From the NCBI GenBank assembly GCA_027622495.1, contig JAQBYL010000330.1:1-5094 (forward strand): 5,094 nucleotides of DNA. The letters are read 5' to 3'. The translations under genes and the position numbers were made by a program. Position 1 is the first letter of the stretch. Each line of letters starts with the position of its first letter. This DNA is from Pseudomonadota bacterium. GTDB lineage: Bacteria; Pseudomonadota; Gammaproteobacteria; Pseudomonadales; Azotimanducaceae. Below are positions 1 through 5,094 of this stretch, piece by piece. The notes under the pieces were generated by a model. That model was not told the DNA's origin. It did no database searches and worked only from the letters and a program-made list of their open reading frames with translations.

Positions 1-1
1 C

Positions 2-991
2 CCAAGTGTCAATCGAGCCCTGACATCTCAGGGGCTTGCCAGTGAAGAGGTGGCACTGCGCGTGGTGCGCGAAACCGATGCGGGTGTGGTGGTCAATGGT
101 GCGCGGATGCTCGCCACACTGGGTCCGCTGTCGGATGAGATCGCAGTTTTTCCCTCAACGGTCCTGAAAGCCGATCCCACGATGGAACCTTATGCACTTG
201 CCTTTGCCATCCCAAGCAACACCAAAGGCATGCGCTACCTCTGCCGCGACAGTTATGACACCGGCAAGAGCCACTTCGACGCACCGCTTGCGTCGCGTTT
301 TGAAGAAATGGATTCGGTTGTGATCTTCGATGACGTGCTGGTGCCCTGGGAGCGGGTGTTTCTGTATCGGGATCCAGGGTTGTGTAACGGCGTGTACGCG
401 CAAACCAATGCAGTGGTGCACATGATGCACCAGGTGGTCTGCAAGAACCTCGCGAAGGCAGAATTCATTGTGGGTCTGTTGTGCGCCATGTGTCAGGCCA
501 GTGAGCGTGACAAAGACATGAACGTTCAGGGCCAGATCAGCGAAGCGATGTGGATTGCCGAGACCATGCGCGCACTGCTTTACAGCGCTGAACAACATGC
601 TGATCTCGATCAGTGGGGGATTTACGTGCCGCAGCGTACGCCGCTTGATACAGCGCGCAACCTGTTCCCCAAAATGTATCCCAGGCTGATCGAGTTGGTT
701 CAGCTACTGGGTTCCAGTTCGCTGATGGCCACCCCCTGTGAAGCAGACTTTGAGAATGACCTTGCAGCAGATACCCAGCGCTTTTTTCAACTGGCTCATC
801 TGCAAAGCAAAGACCGGGTTGCTCTGTTCCGGCTTGCCCACGATGTAGCGATCTCTGGTTTTGGTTCGCGCCAGGCGCTGTATGAAAGGTTTTTCTTTGG
901 CCCGCAGAACATCATGGCAAGTGTTTACTTCGGTCTGTATGACAAAGCCCCTTACGTTGAACGGGTTCGTGAACTGCTGAACCGTGCATAA
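2..991 (+). CDS. hpaB: HpaB-family flavin-dependent aromatic hydroxylase, oxygenase component (5' end off window)
   Basis: This is the C-terminal part of a 4-hydroxyphenylacetate 3-monooxygenase oxygenase component. The frame is open from base 2, so the gene starts left of the window; the GTG at 50 is internal. About 329 residues are visible, against roughly 480-520 for the family. The family uses FADH2 from a separate reductase (HpaC type) to add an ortho hydroxyl to a phenol, giving a catechol; no reductase is in the window. Recognisable blocks include LRVVRETDAGVVVNGAR, which matches E. coli HpaB almost residue for residue, then the SRFEEMDSVVIFDDVLVPWE block ending the acyl-CoA-dehydrogenase-like beta domain, and a helical C-terminal domain with FGSRQALYERFF. 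The active-site N-terminal third cannot be judged. It ends 22 bases before the aldehyde dehydrogenase start, which suggests one operon. The family is confident, but the exact substrate (4-hydroxyphenylacetate or another para-substituted phenol) is inferred from the neighbours. Confidence 0.9.
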   Translation, partial: PSVNRALTSQGLASEEVALRVVRETDAGVVVNGARMLATLGPLSDEIAVFPSTVLKADPTMEPYALAFAIPSNTKGMRYLCRDSYDTGKSHFDAPLASRFEEMDSVVIFDDVLVPWERVFLYRDPGLCNGVYAQTNAVVHMMHQVVCKNLAKAEFIVGLLCAMCQASERDKDMNVQGQISEAMWIAETMRALLYSAEQHADLDQWGIYVPQRTPLDTARNLFPKMYPRLIELVQLLGSSSLMATPCEADFENDLAADTQRFFQLAHLQSKDRVALFRLAHDVAISGFGSRQALYERFFFGPQNIMASVYFGLYDKAPYVERVRELLNRA

Positions 992-1002
992 CTTGAGCCT
1001 GT

Positions 1003-1008
1003 AAGGAG
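1003..1008 (+). promoter_or_regulatory. Shine-Dalgarno site deciding the hpaE start
   Basis: AAGGAG lies five bases before the ATG at 1014 but only two bases before the in-frame TTG at 1011. The spacing therefore favours ATG 1014 as the start of the aldehyde dehydrogenase. Confidence 0.8.
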
Positions 1009-1013
1009 AATTG

Positions 1014-2522
1014 ATGAGCCTTAAGCAGAATCTGACTGATCTTAAAACCCATCTTGCGCGTTTTAACGAGCAACCTCTGGGGCACATGATCAATGGCCGG
1101 ATCCAGCCGGTGGCCGGTAAAACATTTGCAAACATCGCACCGATGGATGAGGCGGAGATCAATCTGGTTGCGTGCGGCACGGTCGACGATGTAGATCGCG
1201 CCGCGCAGGCCGCAACGCAGGCATTTGAAAACTGGCGCGGGCTTGACGGGTCGAAGCGCCGAAGCATCCTGCATCGGATAGCGGACGGTATTGAAGCGAG
1301 AGCGAACGAGATGGCGCTGGTTGAATCCTGGGATACCGGTCAGGCATTGCGGTTCATGAGTAAAGCAGCGTTACGGGGGGCCGAGAACTTCCGTTTTTTT
1401 GCTGACAGGGCGCCGGACGCAACTAACGGGCTGTCGCTTCCGGCGCCTGATCATCACAATTTTACCGTCCGCCAGCCAATCGGTCCGGTGGGTGTGATCA
1501 CGCCGTGGAACACACCGTTCATGCTGTCCACGTGGAAGATTGCACCGGCGCTTGCGGCGGGCTGTACGGTGGTTCACAAACCGGCCGAGTGGAGCCCTTT
1601 GACCGCATCGATCCTGGCGGATATCTGTGTCGAAGCCGGTCTGCCTGACGGGGTTCTGAATACGGTTCACGGCTCTGGTGAGGTCACCGGTAGCGCTCTG
1701 ACAGAGCATCCCGACATTGCGGCCATCGCCTTTGTCGGTGAGACCCGTACTGGCAGCATGATCATGCGGCAGGGTGCGCAGACTCTGAAGCGGGTGCACT
1801 TTGAACTGGGTGGTAAGAATCCGGTCCTGGTGTTTGCTGATGCCGATCTGAAGCGGGCACTCGACGCTGTGTGTTTCATGATTTTCAGTCTCAACGGCGA
1901 GCGCTGCACATCGTCGAGCCGGGTTCTGATCCAGAAAGGCATCTATGAGGAATTCACACAAGCCATTGCAGCGCGCGCGCGCAATCTGGTCATTGGTCAT
2001 CCACTCGATCCGGCTACCGAAGTCGGACCGTTGATCAATCGTCGACACCTTGACAAGGTGACCGGTTATTTTGATCTTGCAACGCAGGAGGGTGCCACCA
2101 TCGCCGCCGGTGGAAGGCAAGGCCAGGTTCCGCCCCAGGGATGTTTTGTGGCACCGACACTTTTTACCGATGCAAAGAACGAAATGCGCATTGCGCAGGA
2201 AGAAATATTCGGCCCGGTTCTGTGCGCAATCCCGTTTGACGATGAGACAGATGCGATTCAAAAGGCGAATGCCGTTCGTTATGGACTGGCAGCCTATGCC
2301 TGGACCCGCGATCTGGGTCGTGGTCATCGCCTGGCGCGTAATCTTGACGCCGGGATGATCTGGATCAACTCAGAAAACAATCGTCACCTGCCAACTCCGT
2401 TTGGCGGTATGAAGAACAGTGGTATTGGCCGCGATGGTGGCGATTACAGTTTTGATTTCTACATGGAGACCAAGAACGTGTGTATGACGTTAGATCAACA
2501 CAGCGTGCCGTCACTGGGATGA
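1014..2522 (+). CDS. hpaE: 5-carboxymethyl-2-hydroxymuconate semialdehyde dehydrogenase (HpaE-like)
   Basis: This is a complete 502-residue NAD(P)-dependent aldehyde dehydrogenase. HpaE oxidises the ring-cleavage product of homoprotocatechuate, 5-carboxymethyl-2-hydroxymuconate semialdehyde, to the dicarboxylic acid in the cytoplasm. Numbered from ATG 1014, the fold's key residues are all present: Asn166 in TPWNTPF, cofactor-contact Lys189 in VVHKPAE, general base Glu264 in FELGGKN, nucleophile Cys298 in NGERCTSSSR and Glu397 in EEIFGPV. Assignment to HpaE, rather than a generic ALDH, rests on close agreement with E. coli HpaE in IFS-NGERCT and in the C-terminal FGG-K-SG-GR-GG-YSF block followed by MKNVC/TKNVC and a final HxxPxxG. 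Length is normal (E. coli HpaE is 488). The stop overlaps the next start as ATGA, so translation is probably coupled to the LigA-like gene. A related semialdehyde acting on another ring-cleavage product remains possible. Confidence 0.88.
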   Translation: MSLKQNLTDLKTHLARFNEQPLGHMINGRIQPVAGKTFANIAPMDEAEINLVACGTVDDVDRAAQAATQAFENWRGLDGSKRRSILHRIADGIEARANEMALVESWDTGQALRFMSKAALRGAENFRFFADRAPDATNGLSLPAPDHHNFTVRQPIGPVGVITPWNTPFMLSTWKIAPALAAGCTVVHKPAEWSPLTASILADICVEAGLPDGVLNTVHGSGEVTGSALTEHPDIAAIAFVGETRTGSMIMRQGAQTLKRVHFELGGKNPVLVFADADLKRALDAVCFMIFSLNGERCTSSSRVLIQKGIYEEFTQAIAARARNLVIGHPLDPATEVGPLINRRHLDKVTGYFDLATQEGATIAAGGRQGQVPPQGCFVAPTLFTDAKNEMRIAQEEIFGPVLCAIPFDDETDAIQKANAVRYGLAAYAWTRDLGRGHRLARNLDAGMIWINSENNRHLPTPFGGMKNSGIGRDGGDYSFDFYMETKNVCMTLDQHSVPSLG

Positions 2523-2828
2523 GTCTGTACTACGCCCAGAAGCTGCTGTTTGAGCTGAACAGAGATCCTGCAGGCTGAGTACCGGCGTGATCGAACCACC
2601 GTGGTGGGGGGTTATGATCTTACGGAAGAAGAGCAGCAGGCGTTTCTGCGCGAAGATATCGGGCTGCTGTATGTGCTTGGCATCAACGGGCAGCTGCTCA
2701 TGCACTATGCCGCGTTTACCGGTCTTGAGTGGGATGCCTACATCAAGGCCATGCGGCTGGGTGTGGCCACCCATGGAAATGTCAGAGCCGGGCTGTACGT
2801 TATGACCGATGGTCGCGGAGCAGTCTGA
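2519..2828 (+). pseudogene. LigA-like small (alpha) subunit of a class III extradiol dioxygenase, frameshifted
   Basis: Reading from ATG 2519 gives MSLYYAQKLLFELNRDPAG, then TGA at 2576-2578. The rest of a LigA-type alpha subunit continues in another frame: LQAEYRRDR from 2568, then VGGYDLTEEEQQAFLRED, LLYVLGINGQLLMHYAAFTG and a tail ending at TGA 2828. The small helical alpha subunit caps the active site of LigAB enzymes such as protocatechuate 4,5-dioxygenase. The two frames differ by a net one-base gain, or loss of two or five bases. Restoring a second CCTGC at 2567-2571 gives an uninterrupted 104-residue protein reading DPALQAEYRR, a typical LigA junction, so contraction of a five-base tandem repeat is a neat explanation. 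No good restart codon exists: GTG 2601 has no Shine-Dalgarno site and would lose the N-terminus. The ATG overlaps the hpaE stop. A sequencing error would give the same picture, and the undamaged remainder suggests either an error or very recent damage. Confidence 0.8.
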
Positions 2829-3655
2829 TGCCGTTGGTGTTTGTTGGCGCTGTCAGTCACGGGCCCGGGATCACCGGACGCGCAGAAAGGGCTGATCCGA
2901 AGCAGAAGGCCAATCTCGATTCTGCGTTCGACCGGTTGTCACGGGAACTCGCAGACAGCGCGCCGGACGTTCTGATTGTTGTTGCGGCCGAACACTTTGC
3001 CAATTTTTTCATGAACAACATGCCGGCTTATGCGATGGGCATGGCCGACTACTACGAGGGTCCGATCGAAGATGAAGAATGGCTTGGTATCAAACGACGG
3101 CGCATACCCGGTGACCGGAAGACCTCGGTTGAGCTGGTTAGCGCACTGCTAAACCATGTTGATCTGGCCTATTCAGAAGAATGGAAATTCGATCATGGGG
3201 TCATGGTGCCGCTGCACTTTCTGACACCAGCCTTCGACCTCCCGGTAATCCCGGTCAACATCAACTGCCAGGGGCCGCCGCTAACCCCTTGTCATCGCGC
3301 GTACCAGTTTGGTCAATACCTCGGTGAGGTATGTGCTGCCCATCCGCGACGCATTGCCATTGTCGCCACTGGCGGCTTGAGTCACTGGCCAGCAACGCCT
3401 GATTCAGGAAAGATCAATCAGACCTGGGATCGGGACTTTCTGGACAAGTGGACACGCAACGATGCAGCGGCACTGGGCGACTATGACGACAGCGAGGTTT
3501 ATGCGCAGGCCGGGCAGGGTGGTTTTGAAATACGCACCTTCATTGCGGCAGCAGGGGCGGCACAGGACTGCAAAGCTGAAGTCTACTGCTACGAACCGAT
3601 ACCGATCTTCGCGGTTGGCTGTACGGTTGCCAGGTTTAACCTGAGCAGTGGCTGA
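2828..3655 (+). CDS. Class III extradiol ring-cleavage dioxygenase, catalytic (beta) subunit, LigB family
   Basis: This is a 275-residue LigB-superfamily enzyme, which uses Fe(II) and O2 to cleave a catechol ring next to its hydroxyl pair. Every residue known from Sphingobium LigB has a counterpart: iron ligands His11 (AVSHGPG), His56 (AAEHFANFF) and Glu234 (GGFEIRTF), catalytic His186 (GGLSHWP), and conserved His123 (FDHGVMVPL). The middle and the C-terminal YEPIPIFAVG also recall MhpB (2,3-dihydroxyphenylpropionate dioxygenase) more than E. coli HpaD. I chose ATG 2828 because the upstream LigA frame stops on its first base (TGATG), GGAG at 2817-2820 lies seven bases ahead, and the protein then opens with the family's typical beta strand and first histidine. 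The preceding LigA-like gene marks this as a two-subunit enzyme. The HpaB/HpaE context points to homoprotocatechuate, but protocatechuate or another catechol is possible, so no symbol is given. Confidence 0.88.
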   Translation: MPLVFVGAVSHGPGITGRAERADPKQKANLDSAFDRLSRELADSAPDVLIVVAAEHFANFFMNNMPAYAMGMADYYEGPIEDEEWLGIKRRRIPGDRKTSVELVSALLNHVDLAYSEEWKFDHGVMVPLHFLTPAFDLPVIPVNINCQGPPLTPCHRAYQFGQYLGEVCAAHPRRIAIVATGGLSHWPATPDSGKINQTWDRDFLDKWTRNDAAALGDYDDSEVYAQAGQGGFEIRTFIAAAGAAQDCKAEVYCYEPIPIFAVGCTVARFNLSSG

Positions 3656-3662
3656 CACGGAC

Positions 3663-3692
3663 AGACGAGGACGTCAGTCGGAACGCTCGTCT
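3663..3692. repeat. Seven-base inverted repeat between the convergent genes
   Basis: AGACGAG (3663-3669) pairs with CTCGTCT (3686-3692) across a 16-base loop that itself contains the palindrome GACGTC (3670-3675). It spans the 18-base gap between the dioxygenase and FAH stops and enters the end of the FAH gene. No T-run follows on either strand, so it is at best a weak or Rho-assisted terminator. Confidence 0.3.
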
Positions 3693-4537
3693 TCTACAGT
3701 ATTGCGCAGCGTACCGATAGCCTCACAACTGACCTCTACAACATCGCCTGCTTTCAGATACGTGGGCGGGTCGAAGCGCGCACCGGCGCCGGCAGGCGTG
3801 CCGGTGGATATCACATCACCCGGCTTAAGCCGCATGAAAGTCGACAGATAACTGATCAGATACTCGAACGGGAAAGCAAGATTAGCAGTGCTGTCGTGCT
3901 GGCGGACATCACCGTTGACCGTGGTTGTAAGCTCAAGGTCGTCGAATGAACCGATTTCGTCCACCGATACCATCCAGGGACCTGCGCTTCCCGACGCTTC
4001 GAAATTTTTCCCCTGCGTCACATTGAATTTGGAATGCCGCAGCCAGTCGCGGACTGACCCTTCGTTCATCAGGGTCAGGCCGGCGACGTGTGCGCGTGCT
4101 TCGGTTACCGGGATGCGTCGGCCCGGTTTACCGATGATGATGGCGATCTCGCCTTCGTAGTCGAGCTGATCGGATTCCGCTGGCTTGAGGATGGCGCGGT
4201 CGTGACCAACCAGGGACTCCCGGGTGCGCATGAAGATGCTGGGGTATTCGGGTGCTGCAGACCCATCTTTGTATTCGTCATTGCGGTCGATGTAATTAAC
4301 ACCGACACAGATGATCTTCTGTGGATTGGGCACCGGTGGCAGCAGCGTAACCTCGCTCAGATCAAACGAGGCCGATTCACCCAGAGCCACGTCACCCGCG
4401 CGGTTGAGTGAACCCGCAGCGAGCACAGCCCTAAGCGAATCGTATTCAGGCAAGTGCTCGGTGAGATTCACGATACCCGTTTCAATCAACGCACCGTAAT
4501 GTTCTCGATTATTGTGCACGAAGCTGACAAACCTCAC
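3674..4537 (-). CDS. Fumarylacetoacetate hydrolase (FAH) family enzyme
   Basis: This is a complete 287-residue cytoplasmic FAH-superfamily protein, a group that includes HpaG-type decarboxylase/isomerases, acylpyruvate hydrolases and fumarylpyruvate hydrolases. Visible motifs are VGVNY (78-82), SLVGHD (108-113), LDYEGEIAIIIGK with metal-ligand candidates Glu128 and Glu130, the third-ligand region NEGSVRDW (158-165), TQGKNFEASGSAGPW (174-188) and STGTPAG (244-250). Two positions differ from the commonest pattern: Arg85 in NYIDRNDEY sits where many members have the catalytic His (NYxDH), and Glu159 replaces the usual Asp of NDG/NDV. I recall relatives with DRN and NEG together, so this is probably a subfamily trait. 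The start is GTG 4537, preceded by a GGGGGA purine run; an in-frame TGA lies just upstream and a nearby ATG is out of frame. It converges on the dioxygenase, so it has its own promoter, yet the context suggests it processes the ring-cleavage product. Confidence 0.88.
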   Translation of the reverse strand: MRFVSFVHNNREHYGALIETGIVNLTEHLPEYDSLRAVLAAGSLNRAGDVALGESASFDLSEVTLLPPVPNPQKIICVGVNYIDRNDEYKDGSAAPEYPSIFMRTRESLVGHDRAILKPAESDQLDYEGEIAIIIGKPGRRIPVTEARAHVAGLTLMNEGSVRDWLRHSKFNVTQGKNFEASGSAGPWMVSVDEIGSFDDLELTTTVNGDVRQHDSTANLAFPFEYLISYLSTFMRLKPGDVISTGTPAGAGARFDPPTYLKAGDVVEVSCEAIGTLRNTVEDERSD

Positions 4538-4635
4538 CCATCCCCCAAAAGTTCACGTGGCTGATCTAGAGACCAAGGTTAAAGGGAAACGCCGGCTGGT
4601 GGAACCTGCATGCAGCGGGCCGGTTTCATGCCTCT
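4538..4635. other. Non-coding region upstream of the FAH gene
   Basis: This stretch must hold the FAH promoter on the minus strand, but I see no convincing -35/-10 pair. It contains a perfect 10-base palindrome, CTGCATGCAG (4606-4615), and CACGTG at 4554-4559; a second CACGTG lies at 4640-4645 in the adjoining remnant. These could be operator half-sites for a catabolic regulator, but six-base palindromes also arise by chance. A TCTAGA-containing stretch at 4564-4571 adds nothing clear. Confidence 0.3.
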
Positions 4636-4943
4636 TTGGCACGTGGAGATCAAACCCTTAACAACTGGCGAGCCGCTGATCTCGCTTCATTTCCCGCAGC
4701 AATTCTGCTGCTGTTCAGCTTGCCTGGTTTTATTCAGGCCGATGTAAGACCGGACAGCCATGCACCATCGGCGTGATGGCCGAGCATACCCACAAAGCAA
4801 GCGAGGGGATGCTGTCGTACCGCTACATGGATATGCGCATGCACATGCTGGACGCTGACCGCGGTTTGGCAGTTGACGTTTTAGCTCGCAGACTTTCGCG
4901 CAAGAGGGTGCCAACACAGCGGGAACCAGCCAGACGAAAATAA
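4636..4943 (+). pseudogene. Remnant of an exported envelope protein (HTHK / MLSYRYM family), frameshifted and truncated
   Basis: One frame encodes a good signal peptide: a hydrophobic core AAILLLFSLPGF (4696-4731) followed by a likely signal peptidase site FIQA|D, then VRPDSHAPSA and TGA at 4774-4776. Directly overlapping in the next frame is IGVMAEHTHKASEG (4767-4808), MLSYRYMDMRMHML (to 4850) and a tail ending at TAA 4943. Adding one A at about 4767 joins them as DSHAPIGVMAEH. I recall an HAPIGVMGDHxHKxGEWMLSYRYMxMxM pattern just after the signal peptide in proteobacterial proteins, often called outer-membrane or transporter-like, of about 300-400 residues. Here the motif is followed by only about 30 unrelated basic residues, so the body is missing. 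No ATG or Shine-Dalgarno site is visible; TTG 4636 is just the first possible start and the true 5' end is unknown. It reads away from the FAH gene and is probably unrelated to aromatic catabolism. Confidence 0.6.
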
Positions 4944-4966
4944 AAAAGCCGCCAGATCTGGCGGCT
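4937..4966 (-). terminator. Strong intrinsic terminator, minus-strand orientation
   Basis: A perfect 20-base palindrome at 4947-4966 (AGCCGCCAGA and its complement) forms a GC-rich hairpin. Read on the minus strand it is followed immediately by TTTTTATTTT (4946-4937), a textbook intrinsic terminator. On the plus strand the nearest T-run (4979-4985) is 12 bases beyond the stem, so termination that way should be weak. It likely ends a transcript entering from the right edge. Confidence 0.8.
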
Positions 4967-5016
4967 GAAGGTTTCCCGTTTTTTTGATTTTGTTCGGGAA
5001 TTCGAATCATCTATCC

Positions 5017-5034
5017 CCTCACAATTCGGTGAGG
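5017..5034. repeat. Small hairpin A
   Basis: CCTCAC (5017-5022) and GTGAGG (5029-5034) form a perfect six-base stem around a six-base loop, AATTCG. There is no adjacent T-run. It could be RNA structure in the 3' untranslated region of a minus-strand transcript. Confidence 0.45.
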
Positions 5035-5042
5035 TGTTAACT

Positions 5043-5060
5043 CATCGTTTCACAACGATG
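5043..5060. repeat. Small hairpin B
   Basis: CATCGTT (5043-5049) and AACGATG (5054-5060) form a perfect seven-base stem around the four-base loop TCAC. It lies only eight bases from hairpin A and has almost the same overall size. Function is unknown; it may overlap the end of an off-window minus-strand gene. Confidence 0.45.
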
Positions 5061-5094
5061 CCCCGGCAGGGCTTTCAACGCGCAGAAAAGTAAC

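Larger units (their letters stand above)
4967..5094. other. Right-edge region, probably 3' flank of an off-window minus-strand gene
   Basis: No intact gene is visible. Two minus-strand frames enter from the right edge and stop after 14 residues (TGA at 5052-5050) or 18 residues (TAA at 5039-5037). Either could be the tail of a gene served by the terminator at 4937-4966, but neither short tail is recognisable. A T-run at 4979-4985 and the palindrome-like TTCGGGAATTCGAA (4993-5006) were also seen; neither supports a tRNA or other known RNA. Confidence 0.25.

Noticed and set aside
704..1274. Minus-strand open frames of 120-187 codons over the end of hpaB and start of hpaE
   Set aside because: They overlap two well supported genes and an obvious Shine-Dalgarno site, and their translations look like composition-driven shadows.
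1371..2327. A 318-codon open frame on the minus strand inside hpaE
   Set aside because: It lies wholly opposite a clearly conserved aldehyde dehydrogenase, its translation has no recognisable motif, and long antisense frames are common opposite GC-rich coding sequence.
2729..2827. A start at 2729 adding 33 residues to the LigB-like dioxygenase
   Set aside because: The extra residues are the LigA coding sequence in the wrong frame; ATG 2828 has a GGAG site and a TGATG junction, and gives the family's normal N-terminus.
2601..2828. A separate 75-residue protein starting at GTG 2601
   Set aside because: It is the downstream part of the LigA-like gene; LigA-like sequence continues upstream in the same frame to about 2568, and there is no Shine-Dalgarno site before the GTG.
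4699..4716. Inverted repeat GCAGCA / TGCTGC
   Set aside because: It falls inside the Ala-Leu-rich signal-peptide coding stretch of the remnant and is explained by its codons.
4687..5010. A 107-codon minus-strand open frame
   Set aside because: It reads straight through a strong minus-strand intrinsic terminator and lies opposite the signal-peptide remnant; no family is recognisable.
4991..5015. Possible tRNA T-arm around TTCGAAT
   Set aside because: The bases flanking TTCGAAT do not form a five-base stem on either strand and no acceptor or anticodon arm can be built.

Overview
This window looks like part of an aromatic-compound (meta-cleavage) catabolic cluster from a Gram-negative bacterium, most likely a proteobacterium. 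The evidence is the tight gene packing, Shine-Dalgarno sites, moderately high GC, enzyme families typical of proteobacterial 4-hydroxyphenylacetate/homoprotocatechuate catabolism, and a signal-peptide-bearing remnant of what I recall as a gammaproteobacterial envelope protein. The taxon is an inference; no ribosomal or other phylogenetic marker is present.

Layout. Positions 2-991 (+) hold the C-terminal two thirds of an HpaB-family flavin-dependent aromatic hydroxylase whose start lies off the left edge. After a 22-base gap, 1014-2522 (+) encodes a complete HpaE-like 5-carboxymethyl-2-hydroxymuconate semialdehyde dehydrogenase. Its stop overlaps (ATGA) the start of a small LigA-like alpha subunit of a class III extradiol dioxygenase at 2519-2828. 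As written, that gene is broken by a frameshift after codon 18. The LigA frame ends on the first base of a LigB-like catalytic subunit, 2828-3655 (+), which keeps every expected active-site residue. Tail to tail with it, 18 bases away, is a complete fumarylacetoacetate hydrolase (FAH) family enzyme on the minus strand (3674-4537).

The right-hand 557 bases (4538-5094) hold no intact gene. They contain the upstream region of the FAH gene, a degraded plus-strand gene (about 4636-4943) with a clear signal peptide and a one-base frameshift, a strong intrinsic terminator reading on the minus strand (4937-4966), and two small hairpins (5017-5060). The terminator probably serves a minus-strand gene lying mostly beyond the right edge.

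How the genes fit together. HpaB would hydroxylate a 4-hydroxyphenyl acid to a catechol, the LigA/LigB pair would open the ring, the HpaE-like enzyme would oxidise the resulting semialdehyde, and the FAH enzyme would decarboxylate, isomerise or hydrolyse the product. The unusual points are a LigAB-type ring-cleavage enzyme beside HpaB and HpaE, the frameshift in its small subunit, and an FAH enzyme lacking two usual active-site residues. The substrate cannot be fixed from sequence alone.
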